From Hygrocybe punicea (taxonomy: Eukaryota > Basidiomycota > Agaricomycetes > Agaricales > Hygrophoraceae), in contig CAUVYJ010000002.1 in NCBI GenBank assembly GCA_963556145.1, forward strand, positions 1 through 22,813: a stretch of 22,813 bases of DNA, given 5' to 3'. Shown piece after piece: positions 8,125 to 19,410 of the stretch. A program made the translations under genes and the position numbers. The first letter of the stretch is position 1. Every line of letters starts with the position of its first letter. The notes beneath the pieces are model-generated. The model had not been told where the DNA came from and ran no database searches. It saw only the letters and a list, made by a program, of their open reading frames with translations.

Positions 8125-8226
8125 ATGAATCAAAAGAAAGTTGATTTTTTCTATACTAGTCAAGACTATAAAGTAGCTATATTTGTTATGAGCAGAACCG
8201 GAGAAGCTGGTGTTATCATCCTGTGA
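8125..8226 (+). pseudogene. Degenerate fragment following the zinc-finger relic (six-T copy)
   Basis: Thirty-three codons from ATG, also open for seven codons upstream, reading MNQKKVDF, then FYTSQDYKVAIFVMSRTG and ending GVIIL. The YTSQDYKVAI stretch reminds me of the conserved start of the OrsD-type (formerly DUF3505) region of fungal proteins, a family that also carries zinc-finger-like motifs; the cysteines usual there are absent. This resemblance is from memory and weak. The position, 30 bp after the zinc-finger stop and in another frame, suggests one decayed gene broken by frameshifts or a gene with an uncalled intron. The gap 8227-8260 to the satellite array is a diverged 34-bp-type element. 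Confidence 0.3.
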
Positions 8227-8268
8227 AGTAACATGTCACTGTCATACACTTAGCGATGTGACGAATGG

Positions 8269-8275
8269 TATAAAT
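8269..8275 (+). promoter_or_regulatory. TATA box of the first core in array 2
   Basis: TATAAAT, 26 bp before the predicted RNA stem at 8295. As in array 1, the first core lacks the upstream CACGTG. Confidence 0.4.
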
Positions 8276-8294
8276 TGGAACGATGAGTCATGAT

Positions 8295-8382
8295 CACTCT
8301 TGGTCTTGAACCACCATGATCTCACAGCTACACCGGTGAGATTGGAACGTTGCGGTCGATATAGCCCACAGAGTGATTTTTT
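8295..8382 (+). ncRNA. Candidate small structured RNA (first copy of array 2)
   Basis: Identical to the candidate at 230-317, with the same closing stem, internal hairpin and T6-GA-T7 tract. Further copies start at 9059, 9823, 10587, 11351, 12115, 12879, 13643, 14407 and 15171. The terminal partial satellite still contains the whole element, so every core in the array keeps it. Confidence 0.28.
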
Positions 8383-9010
8383 GATTTTTTTAACCGTTCC
8401 ATTCATCCACACTGGCCATGTCATTCACCATGATGGTCAATACGATCTAGATGACAGACTACTCGGATCCTATGACCGTTTCCATCGCGTTTCTTTCCCA
8501 TGATATATTCGCGTTCGCATTGCCTCGCAGTCGTTCCCAGCCCAGCAGAGAACACTCGTTAGCACCTTTAGGCATCTCGCCTCGTTGTCTCGCAGGGGAA
8601 CGTCAATTTACTGCCAGCAGCACACAGCAAGAAATACTGGTTAGCATCGGATGAAACACCGCACCGCAGAAGCAAGATAACCATGGTATACTGCACCCAA
8701 CTCATCCTCCGAACAAGCAGCAGACTGGCATAACAACACCAACGACCAGTTGGTAAAATTCACCGACTCGAGTGACAAGTCACGTATCACTGTCACACAG
8801 TTGGTGAAATGACCAAGTCAAGTCACATGATGAGTTGGTGAGATCACCAAGTCAAGTGACAAGTCACGGTCACGATCGATCATGATTTGTGAATTGAGCT
8901 ACACAGAGTAGAAGAGACGCATGCTACGATCCTGCCAAGATTCAAAGTCAGTAATAACCAATAACGAGGGTGATACCGGTCACAGAGTCGGTGAAATGAC
9001 CGAGTCAGGT

Positions 9011-9054
9011 CACGTGGCCATGTCACGAATGGTATAAATTGGAACGATGAGTCA
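9011..9054 (+). promoter_or_regulatory. CACGTG - TATAAAT - TGAGTCA module (first complete copy, array 2)
   Basis: CACGTG at 9011-9016, TATAAAT at 9033-9039 and TGAGTCA at 9048-9054, repeated every 764 bp through the array. Confidence 0.3.
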
Positions 9055-12000
9055 TGATCACTCTTGGTCTTGAACCACCATGATCTCACAGCTACACCGG
9101 TGAGATTGGAACGTTGCGGTCGATATAGCCCACAGAGTGATTTTTTGATTTTTTTAACCGTTCCATTCATCCACACTGGCCATGTCATTCACCATGATGG
9201 TCAATACGATCTAGATGACAGACTACTCGGATCCTATGACCGTTTCCATCGCGTTTCTTTCCCATGATATATTCGCGTTCGCATTGCCTCGCAGTCGTTC
9301 CCAGCCCAGCAGAGAACACTCGTTAGCACCTTTAGGCATCTCGCCTCGTTGTCTCGCAGGGGAACGTCAATTTACTGCCAGCAGCACACAGCAAGAAATA
9401 CTGGTTAGCATCGGATGAAACACCGCACCGCAGAAGCAAGATAACCATGGTATACTGCACCCAACTCATCCTCCGAACAAGCAGCAGACTGGCATAACAA
9501 CACCAACGACCAGTTGGTAAAATTCACCGACTCGAGTGACAAGTCACGTATCACTGTCACACAGTTGGTGAAATGACCAAGTCAAGTCACATGATGAGTT
9601 GGTGAGATCACCAAGTCAAGTGACAAGTCACGGTCACGATCGATCATGATTTGTGAATTGAGCTACACAGAGTAGAAGAGACGCATGCTACGATCCTGCC
9701 AAGATTCAAAGTCAGTAATAACCAATAACGAGGGTGATACCGGTCACAGAGTCGGTGAAATGACCGAGTCAGGTCACGTGGCCATGTCACGAATGGTATA
9801 AATTGGAACGATGAGTCATGATCACTCTTGGTCTTGAACCACCATGATCTCACAGCTACACCGGTGAGATTGGAACGTTGCGGTCGATATAGCCCACAGA
9901 GTGATTTTTTGATTTTTTTAACCGTTCCATTCATCCACACTGGCCATGTCATTCACCATGATGGTCAATACGATCTAGATGACAGACTACTCGGATCCTA
10001 TGACCGTTTCCATCGCGTTTCTTTCCCATGATATATTCGCGTTCGCATTGCCTCGCAGTCGTTCCCAGCCCAGCAGAGAACACTCGTTAGCACCTTTAGG
10101 CATCTCGCCTCGTTGTCTCGCAGGGGAACGTCAATTTACTGCCAGCAGCACACAGCAAGAAATACTGGTTAGCATCGGATGAAACACCGCACCGCAGAAG
10201 CAAGATAACCATGGTATACTGCACCCAACTCATCCTCCGAACAAGCAGCAGACTGGCATAACAACACCAACGACCAGTTGGTAAAATTCACCGACTCGAG
10301 TGACAAGTCACGTATCACTGTCACACAGTTGGTGAAATGACCAAGTCAAGTCACATGATGAGTTGGTGAGATCACCAAGTCAAGTGACAAGTCACGGTCA
10401 CGATCGATCATGATTTGTGAATTGAGCTACACAGAGTAGAAGAGACGCATGCTACGATCCTGCCAAGATTCAAAGTCAGTAATAACCAATAACGAGGGTG
10501 ATACCGGTCACAGAGTCGGTGAAATGACCGAGTCAGGTCACGTGGCCATGTCACGAATGGTATAAATTGGAACGATGAGTCATGATCACTCTTGGTCTTG
10601 AACCACCATGATCTCACAGCTACACCGGTGAGATTGGAACGTTGCGGTCGATATAGCCCACAGAGTGATTTTTTGATTTTTTTAACCGTTCCATTCATCC
10701 ACACTGGCCATGTCATTCACCATGATGGTCAATACGATCTAGATGACAGACTACTCGGATCCTATGACCGTTTCCATCGCGTTTCTTTCCCATGATATAT
10801 TCGCGTTCGCATTGCCTCGCAGTCGTTCCCAGCCCAGCAGAGAACACTCGTTAGCACCTTTAGGCATCTCGCCTCGTTGTCTCGCAGGGGAACGTCAATT
10901 TACTGCCAGCAGCACACAGCAAGAAATACTGGTTAGCATCGGATGAAACACCGCACCGCAGAAGCAAGATAACCATGGTATACTGCACCCAACTCATCCT
11001 CCGAACAAGCAGCAGACTGGCATAACAACACCAACGACCAGTTGGTAAAATTCACCGACTCGAGTGACAAGTCACGTATCACTGTCACACAGTTGGTGAA
11101 ATGACCAAGTCAAGTCACATGATGAGTTGGTGAGATCACCAAGTCAAGTGACAAGTCACGGTCACGATCGATCATGATTTGTGAATTGAGCTACACAGAG
11201 TAGAAGAGACGCATGCTACGATCCTGCCAAGATTCAAAGTCAGTAATAACCAATAACGAGGGTGATACCGGTCACAGAGTCGGTGAAATGACCGAGTCAG
11301 GTCACGTGGCCATGTCACGAATGGTATAAATTGGAACGATGAGTCATGATCACTCTTGGTCTTGAACCACCATGATCTCACAGCTACACCGGTGAGATTG
11401 GAACGTTGCGGTCGATATAGCCCACAGAGTGATTTTTTGATTTTTTTAACCGTTCCATTCATCCACACTGGCCATGTCATTCACCATGATGGTCAATACG
11501 ATCTAGATGACAGACTACTCGGATCCTATGACCGTTTCCATCGCGTTTCTTTCCCATGATATATTCGCGTTCGCATTGCCTCGCAGTCGTTCCCAGCCCA
11601 GCAGAGAACACTCGTTAGCACCTTTAGGCATCTCGCCTCGTTGTCTCGCAGGGGAACGTCAATTTACTGCCAGCAGCACACAGCAAGAAATACTGGTTAG
11701 CATCGGATGAAACACCGCACCGCAGAAGCAAGATAACCATGGTATACTGCACCCAACTCATCCTCCGAACAAGCAGCAGACTGGCATAACAACACCAACG
11801 ACCAGTTGGTAAAATTCACCGACTCGAGTGACAAGTCACGTATCACTGTCACACAGTTGGTGAAATGACCAAGTCAAGTCACATGATGAGTTGGTGAGAT
11901 CACCAAGTCAAGTGACAAGTCACGGTCACGATCGATCATGATTTGTGAATTGAGCTACACAGAGTAGAAGAGACGCATGCTACGATCCTGCCAAGATTCA

Positions 12001-15000
12001 AAGTCAGTAATAACCAATAACGAGGGTGATACCGGTCACAGAGTCGGTGAAATGACCGAGTCAGGTCACGTGGCCATGTCACGAATGGTATAAATTGGAA
12101 CGATGAGTCATGATCACTCTTGGTCTTGAACCACCATGATCTCACAGCTACACCGGTGAGATTGGAACGTTGCGGTCGATATAGCCCACAGAGTGATTTT
12201 TTGATTTTTTTAACCGTTCCATTCATCCACACTGGCCATGTCATTCACCATGATGGTCAATACGATCTAGATGACAGACTACTCGGATCCTATGACCGTT
12301 TCCATCGCGTTTCTTTCCCATGATATATTCGCGTTCGCATTGCCTCGCAGTCGTTCCCAGCCCAGCAGAGAACACTCGTTAGCACCTTTAGGCATCTCGC
12401 CTCGTTGTCTCGCAGGGGAACGTCAATTTACTGCCAGCAGCACACAGCAAGAAATACTGGTTAGCATCGGATGAAACACCGCACCGCAGAAGCAAGATAA
12501 CCATGGTATACTGCACCCAACTCATCCTCCGAACAAGCAGCAGACTGGCATAACAACACCAACGACCAGTTGGTAAAATTCACCGACTCGAGTGACAAGT
12601 CACGTATCACTGTCACACAGTTGGTGAAATGACCAAGTCAAGTCACATGATGAGTTGGTGAGATCACCAAGTCAAGTGACAAGTCACGGTCACGATCGAT
12701 CATGATTTGTGAATTGAGCTACACAGAGTAGAAGAGACGCATGCTACGATCCTGCCAAGATTCAAAGTCAGTAATAACCAATAACGAGGGTGATACCGGT
12801 CACAGAGTCGGTGAAATGACCGAGTCAGGTCACGTGGCCATGTCACGAATGGTATAAATTGGAACGATGAGTCATGATCACTCTTGGTCTTGAACCACCA
12901 TGATCTCACAGCTACACCGGTGAGATTGGAACGTTGCGGTCGATATAGCCCACAGAGTGATTTTTTGATTTTTTTAACCGTTCCATTCATCCACACTGGC
13001 CATGTCATTCACCATGATGGTCAATACGATCTAGATGACAGACTACTCGGATCCTATGACCGTTTCCATCGCGTTTCTTTCCCATGATATATTCGCGTTC
13101 GCATTGCCTCGCAGTCGTTCCCAGCCCAGCAGAGAACACTCGTTAGCACCTTTAGGCATCTCGCCTCGTTGTCTCGCAGGGGAACGTCAATTTACTGCCA
13201 GCAGCACACAGCAAGAAATACTGGTTAGCATCGGATGAAACACCGCACCGCAGAAGCAAGATAACCATGGTATACTGCACCCAACTCATCCTCCGAACAA
13301 GCAGCAGACTGGCATAACAACACCAACGACCAGTTGGTAAAATTCACCGACTCGAGTGACAAGTCACGTATCACTGTCACACAGTTGGTGAAATGACCAA
13401 GTCAAGTCACATGATGAGTTGGTGAGATCACCAAGTCAAGTGACAAGTCACGGTCACGATCGATCATGATTTGTGAATTGAGCTACACAGAGTAGAAGAG
13501 ACGCATGCTACGATCCTGCCAAGATTCAAAGTCAGTAATAACCAATAACGAGGGTGATACCGGTCACAGAGTCGGTGAAATGACCGAGTCAGGTCACGTG
13601 GCCATGTCACGAATGGTATAAATTGGAACGATGAGTCATGATCACTCTTGGTCTTGAACCACCATGATCTCACAGCTACACCGGTGAGATTGGAACGTTG
13701 CGGTCGATATAGCCCACAGAGTGATTTTTTGATTTTTTTAACCGTTCCATTCATCCACACTGGCCATGTCATTCACCATGATGGTCAATACGATCTAGAT
13801 GACAGACTACTCGGATCCTATGACCGTTTCCATCGCGTTTCTTTCCCATGATATATTCGCGTTCGCATTGCCTCGCAGTCGTTCCCAGCCCAGCAGAGAA
13901 CACTCGTTAGCACCTTTAGGCATCTCGCCTCGTTGTCTCGCAGGGGAACGTCAATTTACTGCCAGCAGCACACAGCAAGAAATACTGGTTAGCATCGGAT
14001 GAAACACCGCACCGCAGAAGCAAGATAACCATGGTATACTGCACCCAACTCATCCTCCGAACAAGCAGCAGACTGGCATAACAACACCAACGACCAGTTG
14101 GTAAAATTCACCGACTCGAGTGACAAGTCACGTATCACTGTCACACAGTTGGTGAAATGACCAAGTCAAGTCACATGATGAGTTGGTGAGATCACCAAGT
14201 CAAGTGACAAGTCACGGTCACGATCGATCATGATTTGTGAATTGAGCTACACAGAGTAGAAGAGACGCATGCTACGATCCTGCCAAGATTCAAAGTCAGT
14301 AATAACCAATAACGAGGGTGATACCGGTCACAGAGTCGGTGAAATGACCGAGTCAGGTCACGTGGCCATGTCACGAATGGTATAAATTGGAACGATGAGT
14401 CATGATCACTCTTGGTCTTGAACCACCATGATCTCACAGCTACACCGGTGAGATTGGAACGTTGCGGTCGATATAGCCCACAGAGTGATTTTTTGATTTT
14501 TTTAACCGTTCCATTCATCCACACTGGCCATGTCATTCACCATGATGGTCAATACGATCTAGATGACAGACTACTCGGATCCTATGACCGTTTCCATCGC
14601 GTTTCTTTCCCATGATATATTCGCGTTCGCATTGCCTCGCAGTCGTTCCCAGCCCAGCAGAGAACACTCGTTAGCACCTTTAGGCATCTCGCCTCGTTGT
14701 CTCGCAGGGGAACGTCAATTTACTGCCAGCAGCACACAGCAAGAAATACTGGTTAGCATCGGATGAAACACCGCACCGCAGAAGCAAGATAACCATGGTA
14801 TACTGCACCCAACTCATCCTCCGAACAAGCAGCAGACTGGCATAACAACACCAACGACCAGTTGGTAAAATTCACCGACTCGAGTGACAAGTCACGTATC
14901 ACTGTCACACAGTTGGTGAAATGACCAAGTCAAGTCACATGATGAGTTGGTGAGATCACCAAGTCAAGTGACAAGTCACGGTCACGATCGATCATGATTT

Positions 15001-15472
15001 GTGAATTGAGCTACACAGAGTAGAAGAGACGCATGCTACGATCCTGCCAAGATTCAAAGTCAGTAATAACCAATAACGAGGGTGATACCGGTCACAGAGT
15101 CGGTGAAATGACCGAGTCAGGTCACGTGGCCATGTCACGAATGGTATAAATTGGAACGATGAGTCATGATCACTCTTGGTCTTGAACCACCATGATCTCA
15201 CAGCTACACCGGTGAGATTGGAACGTTGCGGTCGATATAGCCCACAGAGTGATTTTTTGATTTTTTTAACCGTTCCATTCATCCACACTGGCCATGTCAT
15301 TCACCATGATGGTCAATACGATCTAGATGACAGACTACTCGGATCCTATGACCGTTTCCATCGCGTTTCTTTCCCATGATATATTCGCGTTCGCATTGCC
15401 TCGCAGTCGTTCCCAGCCCAGCAGAGAACACTCGTTAGCACCTTTAGGCATCTCGCCTAATAATCTACTCCT

Positions 15473-15493
15473 CGGATCCCGGGGCGGGATCCG
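15473..15493. repeat. GC-rich palindrome at the right edge of array 2
   Basis: Same CGGATCCCG-GGG-CGGGATCCG structure and same distance from the array end as at 5116-5136. Confidence 0.7.
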
Positions 15494-15957
15494 GGACAAG
15501 GACAAGGACAAGGACAAGGATTGGTAAGCAATTTTGGACAAGGAATTTCCTTTTTGAGAACCTTAGAGGATTTTGGACAAGGAATTTGGACAAGGAGTTG
15601 CCTGTTTGGGAACCTATGGACAAGGACAAGGACAAGGACAAGGACAAGGACAAGGAATTAGAGTTTGGACAAGGATTTTGGACAAGGATTTTGGACAAGG
15701 ACAAGGACAAGGACAAGGATTTAGAGTTTGGACAAGGAATTTGGACAAGGACAAGGACAAGGACAAGGACAAGGATTCTGGACAAGGAATTTGGACAAGG
15801 AATTTGGACAAGGACAAGGATTCTGGACAAGGATTTTGGACAAGGACAAGGACTTTGGACAAGGACAAGGACAAGGACAAGGAATCTGGACAAGGAATCT
15901 GGACAAGGAATCTGGACAAGGAATCTGGACAAGGACAAGGACAAGAACCAGGCTAAG
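15494..15957 (+). repeat. GGACAA simple-repeat block, copy 2
   Basis: Second copy of the 5137-5600 block, with the same order of variants and no difference that I could see. Confidence 0.92.
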
Positions 15958-17392
15958 GGGGGGGGATCTTGGGCAAGTATTTCAGTCATGTGGGGGGGAT
16001 CTTTGGGGAGTATTATGAGCAAGTATTTGGGTCATGTGGGGGGATCTGTGGGGGGCATTGTGGGCAAGCATTTGGGACATGTTGGGGGATCTTTGGGGGG
16101 CATTTTGGGCAAGCATTTCAGTCATGTGGGGGGATCTTTGAGAGGCATTTGAGTGATGTGGGGGGATCTTTCAGGGGCATTTTGGACAAGTATTTGGGAC
16201 ATCAAGGGGGATCTTTGGGGGGCATTTTAGGCAAGCATTTCAGTCATGTGGGGGGATCTTTGGGAGGCATTTGAGTGATGTAGGGAGATCTTTCAGGGGC
16301 ATTTTGGGCCAGCATTTGGGTCATGTGGGGGGATCTTTGGGGAGCATTGTGGGCAAGTATTTGGGACATCAAGGGGGATCTTTGGGGGTTATTTGAGTGA
16401 TGTGGGGGGGATCTTTCAGGGGCATTTTGGACAAATATTTGGGACATCAAGGGGGATCTTTGGAGGGCATTTTGGGCAAGCATTTCAGTCATGTGGGGGG
16501 ATCTTTGGGAGGCATTTGAGTGATGTAGGGGGATCTTTCAGGGGCATTTTGGGTCAGCATTTAGAACATGTGGGGGGATCTTTGGGGAGCATTGTGGGCA
16601 AGTATTTGGGACATCAAGGGGGATCTTTGGGGGTTATTTGAGTGATGTGGGGGGGATCTTTCAGGGGCATTTTGGACAAATATTTGGGACATCAAGGGGG
16701 ATCTTTGGAGGGCATTTTGGGCAAGCATTTCAGTCATGTGGGGGGATCTTTGGGAGGCATTTGAGTGATGTAGGGGGATCTTTCAGGGGCATTTTGGGTC
16801 AGCATTTAGAACATGTGGGGGGATCTTTGGGGAGCATTGTGGGCAAGCCTTTGAGACATCAAGGGGGATCTTTGGGGGGCATTTTGGGCAAGTATCTAAG
16901 TCATGTGGGGGGCATTGTGGGCAAGTTTTTGGATTATGTGGGGGGCTCTTTCAGGGGCATTTTGGGCATGTATTTGGGATATGTGGGGGGATCTTTCAGG
17001 GGCATTTTGGACAAGTATTTTGGACATGTTGGGGGATCTTTGGAGGGCATTTTGGGCAAGTATCTGAGTCATGTGGGGGGCATTGGAGGCAAGTATTTGG
17101 GACATGTGGGGGATCCTTCAGGGACATTTTGGTCAAACATTTGGGACATGAAAGGGGATCTTTTGAGGCATTTTGGGTAAGTATCTGAGTCATGTGGGGG
17201 GATCTTTGGAGGACATTTTGGGCAAGTAGTTGGGAGATGTGGGGGCATTGGGGGCAAGTATTTAGGACATGTGAGGGGTTCTTTCAGGGGAATTTTGGGC
17301 AAGTATCTGAATCATGTGGGGGGCATTGAGGGCAAGCACTTGGGACATGTGGGGGGATCTTTAAGGGGCATTTTAGTCATGTGGAAGTTCTT
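15957..17392 (+). repeat. G-rich minisatellite, copy 2
   Basis: Second copy of the roughly 45-bp minisatellite, with the same shortened units and the same 245-bp higher-order copies at about 16148-16847. No CpG. Confidence 0.92.
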
Positions 17393-17462
17393 GGGCAAGT
17401 CCTTTAGAGAAGCACTATAGAATAACATGTGATTCCTCCCCATACATTCTGGATAACAATTC

Positions 17463-17481
17463 AAAAAAAAAAAAAAAAAAA
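17463..17481 (+). repeat. Poly-A tract (19 A)
   Basis: Counterpart of 7106-7125, one A shorter. Confidence 0.85.
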
Positions 17482-17856
17482 TTCCAAAATATAAATAACA
17501 TACAGCTCCAACAACACTTTATTACCAAGGAACTTAATCAATGTCAATAGCTCCTGCATTTGAACTTGGTCAATTCACATGATTGCTGTCTTTTATAAAA
17601 TTCTCTTATTTAATATCTGACAAATAGCACATATTTATACTTAAAACTATATAGCAGATGAACATATAATTCATAATAATACCAAACATCTTTCAAATGT
17701 ACACAAAGCAATTATATTTTATAGTTTAATGCAGTTTGAAGACTTGACATTACAGTTATTATATTATTATAACACTGATACAAGTAAAGCAGTGAAAAGG
17801 TTGTCAAATTCACAACTCAAATAATAGATGACTGGTGACAGTCATGATGATATTAC
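17482..17856. other. AT-rich spacer with no recognisable gene, copy 2
   Basis: Counterpart of 7126-7500; it includes the same ATGACTG/CAGTCAT inverted repeat at 17828-17845. I see no gene in it. Confidence 0.6.
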
Positions 17857-17872
17857 CAACTCAAATCACATT

Positions 17873-18056
17873 ACTCAAGTCACATGTCACAGTCACACAC
17901 TTGGTAAAATCACCAAGTCAAGTCACATGACCAGTTGGTTAAATCACCAAGTCAAGTCACATGACTAGTTGGTAAAATCACCAAGTCAGGTCACCTGACC
18001 ACTTGGTGATTTCACCAAGTCAAGTCACATGTCCAAGTCACATGATTGGCTAAATC
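17873..18056. repeat. 34-bp tandem repeat cluster, copy 2
   Basis: Counterpart of 7517-7700, with the same period and the same near-palindromic unit. Confidence 0.85.
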
Positions 18057-18126
18057 AGGTAACATGACTTGATCTCTCTTAATCTCTTACCACCATCATC
18101 TCATATTCCAACTTTGCTTTATTATC

Positions 18127-18450
18127 ATGCCTTCCTGTACCAATTGTAATTTGGAGTTTCCTACTATGGGACAAAGAGATCATCACTATAGACAATGCAA
18201 GGGAGAAGTTCAAATAACTTACATTAATGGGGTTTTTACATTGCAGGCAGGAGTTGATGGGAGATTTATATGTCAATGTAGTCATCCTAAATGTCCCAAG
18301 CCTTTTACCACCATTGGAGGTCTTCAAAAGCATGTTAAAAAGGTTCAGCTGCCATGGATGCCTAGAGTTGGGGTAGACAATCCAGTCAATGATCAGGCTG
18401 AAGTCCAGGCTGAAGTGCCAGTTATCATCTCACAGAACAGAACAGTCTAA
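18127..18450 (+). CDS. Short zinc-finger-like protein, second complete copy
   Basis: The 107-residue product is identical to that at 7771-8094, including the complete C-x2-C-x12-H-x3-C finger and the incomplete second finger. The identity follows from homogenisation of the whole large unit, so it says nothing about selection on the protein. It is followed by the same degenerate fragment and then by array 3. Confidence 0.42.
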   Translation: MPSCTNCNLEFPTMGQRDHHYRQCKGEVQITYINGVFTLQAGVDGRFICQCSHPKCPKPFTTIGGLQKHVKKVQLPWMPRVGVDNPVNDQAEVQAEVPVIISQNRTV

Positions 18451-18480
18451 CACCAATGAGAACTTGAGTCTATTGCTAAT

Positions 18481-18582
18481 ATGAATCAAAAGAAAGTTGA
18501 TTTTTTCTATACTAGTCAAGACTATAAAGTAGCTATATTTGTTATGAGCAGAACCGGAGAAGCTGGTGTTATCATCCTGTGA
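18481..18582 (+). pseudogene. Degenerate fragment following the zinc-finger relic, third copy (six T)
   Basis: Same 33-codon frame as at 8125-8226, with the six-T run, so two of three copies keep this frame open. Confidence 0.3.
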
Positions 18583-18624
18583 AGTAACATGTCACTGTCA
18601 TACACTTAGCGATGTGACGAATGG

Positions 18625-18631
18625 TATAAAT
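18625..18631 (+). promoter_or_regulatory. TATA box of the first core in array 3
   Basis: TATAAAT, 26 bp before the predicted RNA stem at 18651; again without the upstream CACGTG. Confidence 0.4.
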
Positions 18632-18650
18632 TGGAACGATGAGTCATGAT

Positions 18651-18738
18651 CACTCTTGGTCTTGAACCACCATGATCTCACAGCTACACCGGTGAGATTG
18701 GAACGTTGCGGTCGATATAGCCCACAGAGTGATTTTTT
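18651..18738 (+). ncRNA. Candidate small structured RNA (first copy of array 3)
   Basis: Same element as at 230-317. Further copies start at 19415, 20179, 20943, 21707 and 22471, giving 23 copies in the window. Confidence 0.28.
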
Positions 18739-19366
18739 GATTTTTTTAACCGTTCCATTCATCCACACTGGCCATGTCATTCACCATGATGGTCAATACG
18801 ATCTAGATGACAGACTACTCGGATCCTATGACCGTTTCCATCGCGTTTCTTTCCCATGATATATTCGCGTTCGCATTGCCTCGCAGTCGTTCCCAGCCCA
18901 GCAGAGAACACTCGTTAGCACCTTTAGGCATCTCGCCTCGTTGTCTCGCAGGGGAACGTCAATTTACTGCCAGCAGCACACAGCAAGAAATACTGGTTAG
19001 CATCGGATGAAACACCGCACCGCAGAAGCAAGATAACCATGGTATACTGCACCCAACTCATCCTCCGAACAAGCAGCAGACTGGCATAACAACACCAACG
19101 ACCAGTTGGTAAAATTCACCGACTCGAGTGACAAGTCACGTATCACTGTCACACAGTTGGTGAAATGACCAAGTCAAGTCACATGATGAGTTGGTGAGAT
19201 CACCAAGTCAAGTGACAAGTCACGGTCACGATCGATCATGATTTGTGAATTGAGCTACACAGAGTAGAAGAGACGCATGCTACGATCCTGCCAAGATTCA
19301 AAGTCAGTAATAACCAATAACGAGGGTGATACCGGTCACAGAGTCGGTGAAATGACCGAGTCAGGT

Positions 19367-19410
19367 CACGTGGCCATGTCACGAATGGTATAAATTGGAA
19401 CGATGAGTCA
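19367..19410 (+). promoter_or_regulatory. CACGTG - TATAAAT - TGAGTCA module (first complete copy, array 3)
   Basis: Same spacing as at 946-989, and repeated with every internal core of this array. Confidence 0.3.

Larger units (their letters stand above)
8261..15458. repeat. 764-bp satellite array 2 (9.42 copies)
   Basis: Same 764-bp unit, same left and right junctions as array 1, but ten cores and nine linkers. The TATA-bearing phase starts at 8269 and every 764 bp to 15145. The copy number differs from array 1 by exactly three whole units while the ends are fixed, which is the expected outcome of unequal exchange or slippage between repeats within the array. Confidence 0.97.
8065..18420. 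repeat. Large higher-order repeat unit, copy 2
   Basis: This is the complete second copy of the large unit, 10,356 bp long against 8,064 bp for the first. The 2,292-bp difference is three satellites of 764 bp (2,292 bp); the two single-base homopolymer changes cancel. Gene relics, minisatellite and spacer are otherwise the same as in copy 1 in order and sequence. Such near-identity implies very recent duplication, active homogenisation, or an assembly artefact. Confidence 0.92.
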
